From NCBI GenBank assembly GCA_024642245.1, contig JAHEBM010000005.1:12271-76270 (forward strand): a DNA stretch of 64,000 bases, written 5' to 3'. Source of the stretch: Haliea sp. (lineage in GTDB: Bacteria > Pseudomonadota > Gammaproteobacteria > Pseudomonadales > Halieaceae). The notes under the pieces are model-generated. The model was not told the origin of the DNA. It ran no database searches and saw nothing but the letters and a program-made list of their open reading frames with translations. Shown in pieces: positions 35,999 through 44,522 of this stretch (positions within the stretch are counted from its first letter, which is position 1; the number at the start of each line of letters is the position of its first letter). Position numbers and translations under genes: made by a program.

Positions 35999-37696
35999 AT
36001 GATTCGAAACAAACCTCTTAAGTGGGACCTCGAGGCGGACGTGGTCTCGATAGGGTCCGGTGGCGGCGGCTTGTCCGCAGCGATCACCGCCCATGATCAC
36101 GGTGCCAGCGCGATGGTGCTGGAGCGGTCGGAGCAGGTCGGTGGCGTGACCGCCTATTCCATGGGCGAGGTCTGGATTCCAGGCAATCACCTGGCCGCGG
36201 CCGCGGGTATCGACGACTCGGCAGAAAACGGCATTCGATATATCAAGAATCTCGATATGGGCTTTGGCAGCGACAGGGCTATCCTCAACCAGGCGCTTCA
36301 CGCGCCGGTGGCGCTGAAATACTTCGAGGAAAAAATAGGGCTGAAGATGTGCGTGGTACGCCATCTTCCCGATTACTACTATCCCTATATTGACGGCAGT
36401 ACCGCTGAGGGCAGGTGCCTGGAAGTGCTGCCATTCCCGGCGCAAACCCTGGGTGAATGGCAGGAAAAGACCCGGGTATCGCCACATGTGCCCTACAGCC
36501 TGACCCACGAGGATATTTTCGATAACGGTGGCATGGCCAATATGTCCAACTGGGATTTCACTGTCATGGGTGAGCGCCTGGCCAACGATGAGCGCTGTGC
36601 CGGCCCGGGGCTGGCCGCCTATTTTGTCAAGGGGGTGCTGGACCGGGGTATTCCCATGCATACAGGCGTCACCGTGGAAGAACTGGTTGCCGACGGTGAT
36701 CGCATCATCGGGCTACGTGCCACCCGCGATGGCCGCGACCTTTTTGTCAAAGCCAACCGCGGTGTGGTGATCGCAGTGAGCAGCTTTGAAAGAAACGGGA
36801 ATTACAACAAAACGGTCGGGCTCCAGCTTGACCCGGCTTCCATGGTAATGCCCACGATCAAGGGGGCCCATTTGCGGCTGGCAGGCGAGGCAGGGGCGCA
36901 AATTGCCCGGGTACCCGATGTGTCAATGCTGGGCTTTCACGTTCCGGGCGAGGAGCAGGAGGAAGGTGTACCTCTGTGGCGCGGTGCACTGCCTTTTATG
37001 GGGCTGCCCCATACGATCGTGGTCAACCGCCGGGGCAAGCGCTTTGCCAACGAGGCATTTTACCGCTCCGTGTATTTTGGCCTCGAAGAAATAGACGGCA
37101 TGACGCAGTCCTACCGGAATTTCCCGTGCTGGGCGATCACCGACAGGCAAGCCCGCGAAAAATACCCCTTCGGTTCCATTATGCCCGGGGAGCAGGTCCC
37201 CGAGGGAGTGGGTACCAGTGCGGATACCCTGGAGGAACTGGCCAAGAAGATCGGCGTGGACGCCGCGGGTCTCGCCGCGACCGTGGCGGCCTTCAATGGT
37301 TACTGCGCAACAGGCGAGGATCCCGAATTCAGGCGCGGCACCTATCCCTGGGGTGCCATGATGTGCGGCGATCCTTCACAAAAGCCCAACGCCAACCTCG
37401 GGCCGCTGACGCAGGGCCCGTACTACGCATTCGAACTGCACCGCATGGCCGGCGGGGGCATCACCTCCACTGGTATTCTGATAGATGAAAACTGCCGCGC
37501 CCTCGGCTGGAATGACAAGCCGATCGAGGGGCTCTATGTGGCGGGCAATTCCGCCGCGCGCCTGGACAATGGCGCGCTGATGCAAAGTGGGATCACAAAC
37601 GCCAGGGGTATGACCCATGGCTACCTGGCCGGACGCCACGCGGCAGGAAAGCCCAGTGAGCTTTTGCAAAGGGAAATCGACCTACTGGGGGCCTGA
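35999..37696 (+). CDS. FAD-binding dehydrogenase, 3-ketosteroid dehydrogenase-like
   Basis: 565 aa FAD_binding_2 flavoprotein. The N-terminus carries VVSIGSGGGGLSAAITAHDHG (16-36) and LERSEQVGGVTAYSMGEVWIPGN; the C-terminus has GLYVAGNSAARLDNGALMQSG for flavin binding. The overall pattern matches KsdD and fumarate-reductase-like enzymes that introduce double bonds next to a ketone in steroids or related rings. ATG at 35999 follows CCAGGGAAA. It starts a plus-strand block; a CoxG-like gene follows after nine bases, so they are co-transcribed. A steroid substrate is likely but not proven. Confidence 0.85.
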   Translation: MIRNKPLKWDLEADVVSIGSGGGGLSAAITAHDHGASAMVLERSEQVGGVTAYSMGEVWIPGNHLAAAAGIDDSAENGIRYIKNLDMGFGSDRAILNQALHAPVALKYFEEKIGLKMCVVRHLPDYYYPYIDGSTAEGRCLEVLPFPAQTLGEWQEKTRVSPHVPYSLTHEDIFDNGGMANMSNWDFTVMGERLANDERCAGPGLAAYFVKGVLDRGIPMHTGVTVEELVADGDRIIGLRATRDGRDLFVKANRGVVIAVSSFERNGNYNKTVGLQLDPASMVMPTIKGAHLRLAGEAGAQIARVPDVSMLGFHVPGEEQEEGVPLWRGALPFMGLPHTIVVNRRGKRFANEAFYRSVYFGLEEIDGMTQSYRNFPCWAITDRQAREKYPFGSIMPGEQVPEGVGTSADTLEELAKKIGVDAAGLAATVAAFNGYCATGEDPEFRRGTYPWGAMMCGDPSQKPNANLGPLTQGPYYAFELHRMAGGGITSTGILIDENCRALGWNDKPIEGLYVAGNSAARLDNGALMQSGITNARGMTHGYLAGRHAAGKPSELLQREIDLLGA

Positions 37697-37705
37697 GGAG
37701 CGCAT

Positions 37706-38245
37706 ATGATCGAAACAGAACACCCCTTTGTCATTAGCGTCGGTATCGACGAAGTCTGGGGCTATGTCAAGGATATCAATAAATGGGCCGAGCTTTTTCC
37801 GGGTTGTCGCAGCTGCCAGATTATTGACGACAACAACTCGAAATGGCTGATCAAGGTCGGCGCCGGCGGAATGGTAAAAACCGTCAACGTGCTGGTGCAC
37901 GTGGCCCGGTGGGATGCGCCGGGGCGCGTGGATTTCCAGTTCAAACTGGAATCGGAACCTGTCGTTGGTAGCGGTTCCTATATCGCGACGCGAAACAGTG
38001 ACACTGAAACACAGGTGCGCCTGCAGGTGTCGGTTGAGGGCAGTGGCCAGATGGCGCCCATGTGGGAGGCGATGAGCAGGCCACTCCTGCCGCAGATGGC
38101 GAGGTCGTTTGGCGGCAAGCTCAAGGCCGAAATCGAGGGGGCGGCCGGCGTGGTGTTGGTACCCAGGCCTTCCATGTTCCACGCCTTCGGACAATGGCTG
38201 CGCCGGCTGTGGCAGACCCTGTTCGGCAGCGGCTCGAATAAGTGA
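37706..38245 (+). CDS. SRPBCC/CoxG-like protein
   Basis: 179 aa. A START-like ligand-binding fold (about residues 5-145) with FVISVGIDEVWGYVKDINKW and FPGCRSCQII at the start, as in the CoxG/SRPBCC group, then a C-terminal basic amphipathic or membrane-facing segment (FGQWLRRLWQTLFG). CoxG-like proteins anchor molybdenum enzymes or carry hydrophobic ligands. In this operon, next to a KsdD-like dehydrogenase, carriage of a hydrophobic substrate fits better (inference). Confidence 0.75.
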   Translation: MIETEHPFVISVGIDEVWGYVKDINKWAELFPGCRSCQIIDDNNSKWLIKVGAGGMVKTVNVLVHVARWDAPGRVDFQFKLESEPVVGSGSYIATRNSDTETQVRLQVSVEGSGQMAPMWEAMSRPLLPQMARSFGGKLKAEIEGAAGVVLVPRPSMFHAFGQWLRRLWQTLFGSGSNK

Positions 38246-38270
38246 AATCCCAAAGCAGGAGATTGGCGTC

Positions 38271-38690
38271 ATGAGCGAAAAGAACAAGGCGGTAGTCCTT
38301 AAATTTCTCGAGGCGATGAACTCAGCCGACGCGGCGACGGCGGATACCTGCCTTGCCGCGGATGCGGTCACAGTGGCCAAGGGCTATGGCAAATTTTCCG
38401 GTGTTCGCCAGCGGGATACCATCGTGGGAACCATTACCGCGTTCAGGGAACTCATGCCGACAGGACTGGGTGTCGAGGTGAAGACCGTAACGGCAGAGGG
38501 TGATCGGGTCGTGGTGGAGTTCGAGGGAAATGCGACAACCTGCGACGGCAAACCCTATCACAACCAGTATTGCATGGTATTTACGCTCTCCGACGGCAGG
38601 ATAAGCCACGTCAACGAGTATTTCTGCAACGTACACGCAGACGAGGTGCTTTGGCCACTGGTCGAGCAAAAAGCCGGTGATATTCCCTGA
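38271..38690 (+). CDS. SnoaL-like (NTF2-fold) protein
   Basis: 139 aa, NTF2-like cone fold. VVLKFLEAMNSADAATADTCLAADA begins it and MVFTLSDGRISHVNEYF ends the sheet, the usual SnoaL-type layout. Members of this fold include ketosteroid isomerases and polyketide cyclases; the ketosteroid-isomerase idea fits with the upstream KsdD-like enzyme but I cannot confirm the catalytic Asp/Tyr. ATG at 38271 follows AGGAG. Third gene of the block, 25 bp after the SRPBCC gene. Confidence 0.8.
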   Translation: MSEKNKAVVLKFLEAMNSADAATADTCLAADAVTVAKGYGKFSGVRQRDTIVGTITAFRELMPTGLGVEVKTVTAEGDRVVVEFEGNATTCDGKPYHNQYCMVFTLSDGRISHVNEYFCNVHADEVLWPLVEQKAGDIP

Positions 38691-38855
38691 AAATGCTCCG
38701 ACGTGCGGCACTGGGCTGCCCGCCTCGGGAACGCCGCCAGCCCTATGGTAGCATCGCATGGCTCAGGGTCTCCGGCGACAGCGGTTATTCTCTGGGCTGT
38801 TCCCCTGATCCAGCGGGTTTTGAGTGGCTGGCTTGCCAGCACCCGTAGCGGAATG

Positions 38856-38865
38856 CACTATAGTG
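38856..38865. promoter_or_regulatory. Perfect 10-bp palindrome CACTATAGTG
   Basis: Found 41 bases upstream of the small membrane protein gene and containing a TATAGT that may serve as a -10 box. The half-site GCACTAT also occurs in the larger dyad at 61740-61765. Confidence 0.3.
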
Positions 38866-38905
38866 TTTTATCCCTGATACAGGCGCCCCCCGGGAGGACG
38901 ACTTC

Positions 38906-39292
38906 ATGGATTCACGTTTGTACTTTGTGCTCGGTGACCTCGCGGCAAATATTGTTGCCGGCCTGGTCGCCGGCTGGCTGTGCGCGCTGGTTATAAGCAC
39001 CGGTTGGAATATGTTCCTGGCCATGCTGCTTGCGATGGCGATCGGAATGCTGGTGGGACTCGTCCTGTTCTTTCCCTTCGGCATATTCTTTGGAGCAATG
39101 GAGATCATGCTGCCTATCATGTTCAGCGGTATGCTCGCCGGCATGGTGGTCGGTATGTACGCGGCAATGATGCCGGTATCGGGCAGCCTCGGCGCACTGT
39201 ACGGTGCGGTCTGCGGGCTGGTCGGGATCGTGACGGTATGGGTGGCCAACGTGGGCCTGCGTGGTGTGCGTGGCATGGAAAGGGGAAACTGA
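38906..39292 (+). CDS. Small multi-pass membrane protein, unknown function
   Basis: 128 aa with four predicted helices (residues about 10-33, 35-60, 62-88 and 95-118), rich in Gly and Met (MLLAMAIGMLVGLVLFFPFG; IMFSGMLAGMVVGMYAAMMP). Gly-Met-rich helices like these can pack tightly or bind metals. ATG at 38906 follows CGGGAGGACG. Encoded three bases before a methyltransferase gene, so the two are coupled. I do not recognise the family. Confidence 0.7.
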   Translation: MDSRLYFVLGDLAANIVAGLVAGWLCALVISTGWNMFLAMLLAMAIGMLVGLVLFFPFGIFFGAMEIMLPIMFSGMLAGMVVGMYAAMMPVSGSLGALYGAVCGLVGIVTVWVANVGLRGVRGMERGN

Positions 39293-39295
39293 CGG

Positions 39296-39904
39296 ATGGA
39301 TATGCGCACCCAGGCCAAGTGGGATAAGGCGGCACCCAATTTCGACTTTATGGCCGGCCGCGGTGCGGAAAACCGCTGGCGACCATTCAAGCAAGACTTA
39401 TTCAGCCATATGGATGGCAACATCCTGTTCCTGGCGCTGGGCACGGGCCTGGATATCGACGCCTTCCCACCGGGCAAGACGATCACCGCCATCGATATCA
39501 GCCCGAAGATGCTGGCACAGGCGAAACCCCGGATAGCCGCCTACAAGGGCACAATCCAGGCGCAGGTAATGGATGTGCATGACCTGGAGTTCGCGGATGC
39601 AAGTTTTGACCAGGTTTTCACATCCTGCACCTTCTGCTCTGTGCCCGACCCGGTGGGCGGGCTGCAGTCCTTACGGCGGGTATTGAAGCCGGGGGGCGGG
39701 CTCTACATGTTCGAGCACACGGGCTCCAGGTACTACCCGTTCAAGATCATGATGAACCTGATGACCCGGCTCACCGCCCGATTCGGTCCCGATATGGACC
39801 GTCCGACTGTAGACAACGTGAAAGCCGCCGGTTACAGGGTACTTGAGGTCAACAACCTGTTCCTCGACGTGGTGAAGACGATCAAGGCGGTCAAACCGGC
39901 CTGA
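39296..39904 (+). CDS. Class I SAM-dependent methyltransferase (UbiE/Methyltransf_11 type)
   Basis: 202 aa. SAM-binding motif I reads NILFLALGTGLDIDAFP (A-L-G-T-G replaces the usual G-x-G-x-G), then ITAIDISPKMLAQAK, MDVHDLEFADASFDQV, and RRVLKPGGGLYMFEHTG. Typical small methyltransferase related to UbiE or phospholipid N-methyltransferases. The protein begins with WDKAAPNFDFMAGRG, similar to PmtA-type enzymes. Tightly linked to the membrane protein before it (3 bp) and the MBL gene after it (13 bp). Confidence 0.85.
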   Translation: MDMRTQAKWDKAAPNFDFMAGRGAENRWRPFKQDLFSHMDGNILFLALGTGLDIDAFPPGKTITAIDISPKMLAQAKPRIAAYKGTIQAQVMDVHDLEFADASFDQVFTSCTFCSVPDPVGGLQSLRRVLKPGGGLYMFEHTGSRYYPFKIMMNLMTRLTARFGPDMDRPTVDNVKAAGYRVLEVNNLFLDVVKTIKAVKPA

Positions 39905-39917
39905 TGCCCGGAGGAAT

Positions 39918-40652
39918 ATGATTACCAATCAATCCAGTAACACGCGTGTCGATGAAATAGCCACAGGAATTTACCGGATCAGTACGCCGGTGCCACCACA
40001 GGCAATGCCCGGTGGATTCACCTTCAATCAGTACCTCATCACTGACGACAAGCCACTGCTCTACCACACGGGTCCCCGCAAACTATTTCCTCTCGTGCAG
40101 GAGGCCGTCTCAGCCATTATCCCAGTGCAGCAGCTGCGTTACATTGGATTCTCCCACTACGAGTCGGACGAATGCGGTTCCCTCAATGACTTCCTGGAGG
40201 TGGCTGCCAGGGCTGAACCACTGTGTAGCCAGGTCGCAAAAATGGTCAGCGTGGACGATGTAGCCATCCGGCCAGCGGTCGCCCTGGCTGACGGCGAAAC
40301 ACTGTGCCTGGGCGAACATACAGTGCAGTGGATCGATACGCCCCACTTTCCGCACGGCTGGGAGTGCGGCCACCTGTTCGAGCAGACCACGCGAACGCTC
40401 TTCTGCGGTGACCTCTTTACCCAGGGGGGACACGAACACGAAGCACTTACCCGGGGGGATATACTGGAGTCCAGTGAATCGACGCGGCAGGAGATGGACT
40501 ACTTCTCCCACACGCGTCATCTCGACCAGCTGGTTGAAAAGTTATGCAGGACCAGGCCCGGTGTCCTGGCGTGCATGCACGGTGCCGCGTGGAAGGGGGA
40601 TGGTGCGGCGCTGCTACGTAAACTGGGACAGCGCCTGGGTGGCCATCTGTAA
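39918..40652 (+). CDS. MBL-fold protein of the ODP/flavodiiron-like group
   Basis: 244 aa, metallo-beta-lactamase fold. Instead of HxHxDH it has FSHYESDECGSL (His80, Glu82, Asp84, and Glu where a second His is usual), which is the H-x-E-x-D arrangement of the diiron oxygen-binding ODP domain of flavodiiron proteins. A downstream His in DTPHFPHGWECGH and Asp in LFCGDLFTQGGHEH complete likely iron sites. There is no flavodoxin domain. It could be an oxygen or NO sensor/reductase, or a hydrolase. Encoded 13 bp after the methyltransferase. Confidence 0.75.
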   Translation: MITNQSSNTRVDEIATGIYRISTPVPPQAMPGGFTFNQYLITDDKPLLYHTGPRKLFPLVQEAVSAIIPVQQLRYIGFSHYESDECGSLNDFLEVAARAEPLCSQVAKMVSVDDVAIRPAVALADGETLCLGEHTVQWIDTPHFPHGWECGHLFEQTTRTLFCGDLFTQGGHEHEALTRGDILESSESTRQEMDYFSHTRHLDQLVEKLCRTRPGVLACMHGAAWKGDGAALLRKLGQRLGGHL

Positions 40653-40750
40653 AACAGCAAATACCCCGGGACGTTTGCCTGGTAATAACGATCTGTTCGC
40701 ACACGATGACCAGGGGGCGCACCATCATTTGCAGTCACAGGAGAACAGCA

Positions 40751-42319
40751 ATGACACACCATTGTACCCCCGGCGGTCGCCGGCACTACGCTGCAGCCCT
40801 GGCCTTGCTGCTGACCCTGGGCGCCTGCTCGGACAGCGATAACTCCCCGTCCCCGATAGTCAAGCCAAAGGCGGACGACCCGGTGGTAGAGGGGCCGGTT
40901 ACCGGCGGCGGCGGCGAAAACTGCTGCAAATTGTCTATCGGACCCATAAAAGTCGACCTCAGCGAACTCCTCAACTACACCCCCGGCACGCCTTTTTACG
41001 CCGGGCTGTACTTCGACGAAGCGGAACTGGGATACCGGGAGACCGAGTACTTTATCTCCGGCACCGCCACCTCGTATATGGCCACCGACGAACTGCGCGA
41101 GGACGGCGTCTGGTCGATACAGCCAGCCGATACCGCACCGTTCAAGACGAGAATCGTGGTACTGCGTCCCGAAAATGCCACCGATTTCAACGGAACGGCG
41201 GTAGTGGAGTGGTTCAACGTATCCGGTGGCACAGATGCGAGCCCCGACTGGGTTCAGATGCACACGGAGCTGGTACGCAAGGGCTATGTATGGGTTGGTG
41301 TTTCGGCCCAGTCGGCGGGCGTGGAAGGCGGCGGCGCCGTCTTCGACGTATCGCTGAAGCTGGTCGACCCGGAGCGCTATGGGAGTCTCAACCATCCCGG
41401 CGACAGTTTTTCCTACGACATCTACTCCCAGGCGGCCCAGGCGGTGCGTAGTCCAGTGGGTCTCGACCCCCTCGACGGACTGGAGGTGAAGACCCTGATC
41501 GGCGTCGGCGAATCGCAGTCCGCCGGCAGAATGGTCACCTATGTAAACGCCATCCACCCCACCATCGGCTTGTTTGACGGCTTCCTGATTCACAGCCACG
41601 GCGGCGGCAGCGCCCCACTCTCGCAGGACCCCCAGGTCGCCGTACCCACGCCACGGCCCTCATTCATTCGCTCCGATTTGCCACAGCCGGTGATCGATGT
41701 CGAGACGGAGACCGATATCCTGCGCCTGGGCACGCCGGCGATGCCCCAGCCTGATGCGGACAATATTCGTCTGTGGGAAGTGGCAGGCAATGCGCATTAC
41801 GATGCCTACGGCGTGGTCAAGGGACCCGTCGACCGGGGTGGGGACCCCGGCGTGGCGCAAGTGATTGAGACCAGGTCCGGTGATGCGGCTGGCATCATCG
41901 AGTGTGATCAACCCATCAACGATGGTCCCGGACACTGGGTTCTCAAGGCTGCTATAGCCAAGCTGAACCACTGGATCCGCACCGGTGAACCCGCCCCCTC
42001 GGCAAGGCCAATAACGCGGAACGATGACGCTACCGACCTGCTGCGCGACCAGTTTGGCAACGCGGTCGGCGGTGTCCGCACGCCGTACGTGGACGCCCCG
42101 GTCGCAACATTTTCCGGCCTCGGCCAAACCGGATCCAGTTTCTGTTTCCTGTTCGGGACCACGGCACTGTTCGACGATGACACCCTCGCCACCCTGTACC
42201 CGAGCCGGGAAGCTTACATCGATGCAATCGATGCAAGCACCAATAGCGCGGTAGAGAAGGGATTCATACTTCCGGAGGATGGCGAATTGATCAAGGCACA
42301 GGCGCGCAGGGCGCAGTAG
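40751..42319 (+). CDS. Abhydrolase_10-type secreted lipoprotein hydrolase
   Basis: 522 aa. Lipoprotein signal (LLLTLGACSDS), then an alpha/beta hydrolase of the 'alpha/beta hydrolase domain-containing' type: WFNVSGGTDASPDW, VGVSAQSAGVEGGG, the nucleophile region LIGVGESQSAGRMVTYVNA and a large C-terminal part. The nucleophile would be the Ser in GESQSAG. ATG at 40751 has a perfect AGGAG seven bases upstream; the frame is open to 40706. Probably an outer-membrane esterase. It closes the catabolic block before the SDR gene. Confidence 0.8.
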   Translation: MTHHCTPGGRRHYAAALALLLTLGACSDSDNSPSPIVKPKADDPVVEGPVTGGGGENCCKLSIGPIKVDLSELLNYTPGTPFYAGLYFDEAELGYRETEYFISGTATSYMATDELREDGVWSIQPADTAPFKTRIVVLRPENATDFNGTAVVEWFNVSGGTDASPDWVQMHTELVRKGYVWVGVSAQSAGVEGGGAVFDVSLKLVDPERYGSLNHPGDSFSYDIYSQAAQAVRSPVGLDPLDGLEVKTLIGVGESQSAGRMVTYVNAIHPTIGLFDGFLIHSHGGGSAPLSQDPQVAVPTPRPSFIRSDLPQPVIDVETETDILRLGTPAMPQPDADNIRLWEVAGNAHYDAYGVVKGPVDRGGDPGVAQVIETRSGDAAGIIECDQPINDGPGHWVLKAAIAKLNHWIRTGEPAPSARPITRNDDATDLLRDQFGNAVGGVRTPYVDAPVATFSGLGQTGSSFCFLFGTTALFDDDTLATLYPSREAYIDAIDASTNSAVEKGFILPEDGELIKAQARRAQ

Positions 42320-42395
42320 AAAAACCCCGGTCACGTGACAGCGCACAATCGCGGCCGCGGCCCGGCAAGGCGGCCGCATGCATAGGAAAATGCAG

Positions 42396-43181
42396 ATGAT
42401 TTCAGAGCAACTGGATTTTACAGGTAAAGTGGCCATCGTCACCGGTGGTGCTACAGGCATAGGCTACGCAACGGCGATGCAGCTTGCAAAACTCGGGGCC
42501 AGGGTCGTCGTGGCCAGCCGGACAGTCGAGGAGCTGGAGGCTTCTGCAGAGCGCATCCAGAGAGAAAGCGGATCCCCCTGCCTGGGCGTACCCACGGATG
42601 TCAAACAGGAGCAGAGCTGCATCGCACTGGTGCAACGCACAGTGGACGAATTCGGGCAGGTCGATGTGCTGATCAACAATGCCGGGGGCACACGGATGGG
42701 ACCGCTGGAATCAATCCCGACCCGGGGCTGGCATGCCATTTTCGACCTGAATATCCACTCCGCCTACTACTGCACGCGCGAGGCCGGCAAGCATATGATT
42801 GAGCGGCGCCGTGGATCGATAGTCAATATCTCCTCCAATGCAGGGCTGCACGGCGTAAAGGGCGGTGCGCATTATTCCGCCGCAAAATCCGCACTGCAGA
42901 CATTTACCGTGGTCACGGCAGCCGAATGGGGCCGCTTCGGTGTGCGTTGCAACTGCGTTGCGGCAGGCATGATCGCCAGCCCGCGCGCGACCGGGGCCTG
43001 GAAGGCTGCAGGGCTCGAACCCATGGAGATGGCCAGCCAGATTCCCCTGAAGCGCCCGGGGGAACCCGACGAGATCGCCAATATGATCGTCTTCTTTGCC
43101 AGCGACGCGGCCTCCTATATCACCGGGCAGGTCATGGCGGTCAATGGCGGTCCCGCCCTCGGGGGGATCCCCCTGGAATAA
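42396..43181 (+). CDS. SDR family oxidoreductase
   Basis: 261 aa classical SDR with VAIVTGGATGIGYATAMQL, INNAGGTRMGPL, catalytic residues in VNISSNAGLHG and AHYSAAKSALQTF, and FFASDAASYITGQVMAVNGG. The ATG at 42396 has AGGA eight bases upstream; in-frame ATGs at 42378 and 42390 are possible. It may reduce or oxidise a ketone/hydroxyl of the block's substrate. A remnant of an isomerase gene begins 12 bp after its stop. Confidence 0.9.
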   Translation: MISEQLDFTGKVAIVTGGATGIGYATAMQLAKLGARVVVASRTVEELEASAERIQRESGSPCLGVPTDVKQEQSCIALVQRTVDEFGQVDVLINNAGGTRMGPLESIPTRGWHAIFDLNIHSAYYCTREAGKHMIERRRGSIVNISSNAGLHGVKGGAHYSAAKSALQTFTVVTAAEWGRFGVRCNCVAAGMIASPRATGAWKAAGLEPMEMASQIPLKRPGEPDEIANMIVFFASDAASYITGQVMAVNGGPALGGIPLE

Positions 43182-43193
43182 ATCCGATCATGC

Positions 43194-43388
43194 TTGAGCA
43201 TCGACACGGTTTTCGAGATCGGCCCGGGGCCTGTTTCCGGGCTGGAGCCAGCCATGAAGGCGATCCGGCATGTCCGGCAGCCCTATTTCAAGATACTGCT
43301 CGATACCATGCATTTTTTCCGCCAGTGCAATGAGACCCTGGCCGCCCTTGACAGTATCGACACCGATACTATCGGTTACATGATGTCC
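43194..43388 (+). pseudogene. C-terminal remnant of a sugar-phosphate isomerase/epimerase (AP_endonuc_2 TIM barrel)
   Basis: The plus-strand frame from 43194 reads EIGPGPVSGLEPAMKAIRHV, then PYFKILLDTMHFFRQCNETL and AALDSIDTDTIGYMM. Those are the late strands of the xylose-isomerase-like TIM barrel (GRPNFGLLLDTMHFFRSG ... LAALDPxxIGY in relatives). The N-terminal three quarters and the last strands are absent; the frame then runs into antisense of the HSL esterase. No start codon or ribosome site. A decayed fragment that was once downstream of the SDR. Confidence 0.65.
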
Positions 43389-44326
43389 CAGGCCGCGCGC
43401 ATGAATTGTCGACATTCCGCCAGGATCTCCAGGTCTTCCGGTGCCTGCCCCATGAATCCGCCATGGGAACCGGCCTCCTGCACGTGCAGCTGTGCTTTCA
43501 CACCCGCCCGTCGCAGCGCCCGGTGCATACGAACGGTATCCGATAACAACAGGTCCCGCGTGCCGGTGGTCAATATGGTCGGTGGCCACGTCTGGGTGAA
43601 CGTGCCGAACAGGGGTGAGATGTACGGGTCTTTCAGATCATGGCCCGCACCGTATTGAATGCCCATCGTCCCACCATACAGCATCACATCGAGATAGCGA
43701 TTCGTCATGGAGGAGTCGCCTGATGCCGTCATATCCAGCGCTGGCGTCATCAGCATCAATGCGGCCGGCATGGGCACGCCCTCCTGCGTGGCACGCAGCA
43801 TAAGCGCTGCTGCCAGGTTGCCCCCGGCGGATGCGCCGCCAACCACCAGATCCGAAGCCCGGTAGTGCTTAAGGACTTCCTGGTACGCGGCCATACAGTC
43901 ATCCAGGGCGGCCGGGTAGGGATGACCCGGCAGCAGGCGGTAGTCCACGGAAAACACCTCGACGCCGTAATCGGCTGCTCTTATCCGGGCCAGCAACTGG
44001 CACATCTGGCCACCACCGGCGACAAAGGCGCCACCGTGGATATCCATGAAGGCGACCCGTGCCAACTTGCCTTGCCGGTCGGCGGGTATTGCCCGGTACA
44101 GCTTCGCACCGCCCGGCAAATCGACCGTGTGGAACTCGCCCTGGAACCGCGCCGCTGCCGGGCCCAGCATCGCGACAGCCGCTGCCGCCTGAGCACCCGT
44201 ATCCTGGTCTGCCGCCCCGAGGCGCTGGGTCGCAGCAGCCAGAAAGGCCTGGGCCTGCGGGCTGAGGGACGTCGGAATGGGAATGACCTGTGCCGGCACG
44301 TGCAACGCGGTTTCAGTATTGGACAT
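43376..44326 (-). CDS. Alpha/beta hydrolase, hormone-sensitive-lipase type esterase
   Basis: 316 aa cytosolic esterase. The oxyanion-hole HGGAF (97-101) and nucleophile elbow VVGGASAGGNLAAAL (Ser166) are canonical for the HSL/acetyl-esterase group; TTGTRDLLLSD gives the Asp and EAGSHGGFM the His. Short-chain ester hydrolysis is expected. Its 3' end overlaps the isomerase remnant on the other strand by about a dozen bases, which suggests the remnant was cut when this gene was placed here (inference). ATG at 44326 preceded by a weak site. Confidence 0.9.
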   Translation of the reverse strand: MSNTETALHVPAQVIPIPTSLSPQAQAFLAAATQRLGAADQDTGAQAAAAVAMLGPAAARFQGEFHTVDLPGGAKLYRAIPADRQGKLARVAFMDIHGGAFVAGGGQMCQLLARIRAADYGVEVFSVDYRLLPGHPYPAALDDCMAAYQEVLKHYRASDLVVGGASAGGNLAAALMLRATQEGVPMPAALMLMTPALDMTASGDSSMTNRYLDVMLYGGTMGIQYGAGHDLKDPYISPLFGTFTQTWPPTILTTGTRDLLLSDTVRMHRALRRAGVKAQLHVQEAGSHGGFMGQAPEDLEILAECRQFMRAAWDIM

Positions 44327-44522
44327 TTTTGTTACCCCTTGAGTTGGTTCGGCAGCTTACCACAGCCGACAAGCGTGACCGGCCCGGTACAGGAACCGAT
44401 GACAGCCAGGTGGTTTCTGCAAATCGCGACCATGTCACCGCCGATATCGATTGTGGAGCGGCGCGATAAACGCCGCCTCGGACAGGAATCAGGATAACGT
44501 TAAAGAAAAATTTCGGTAAACG

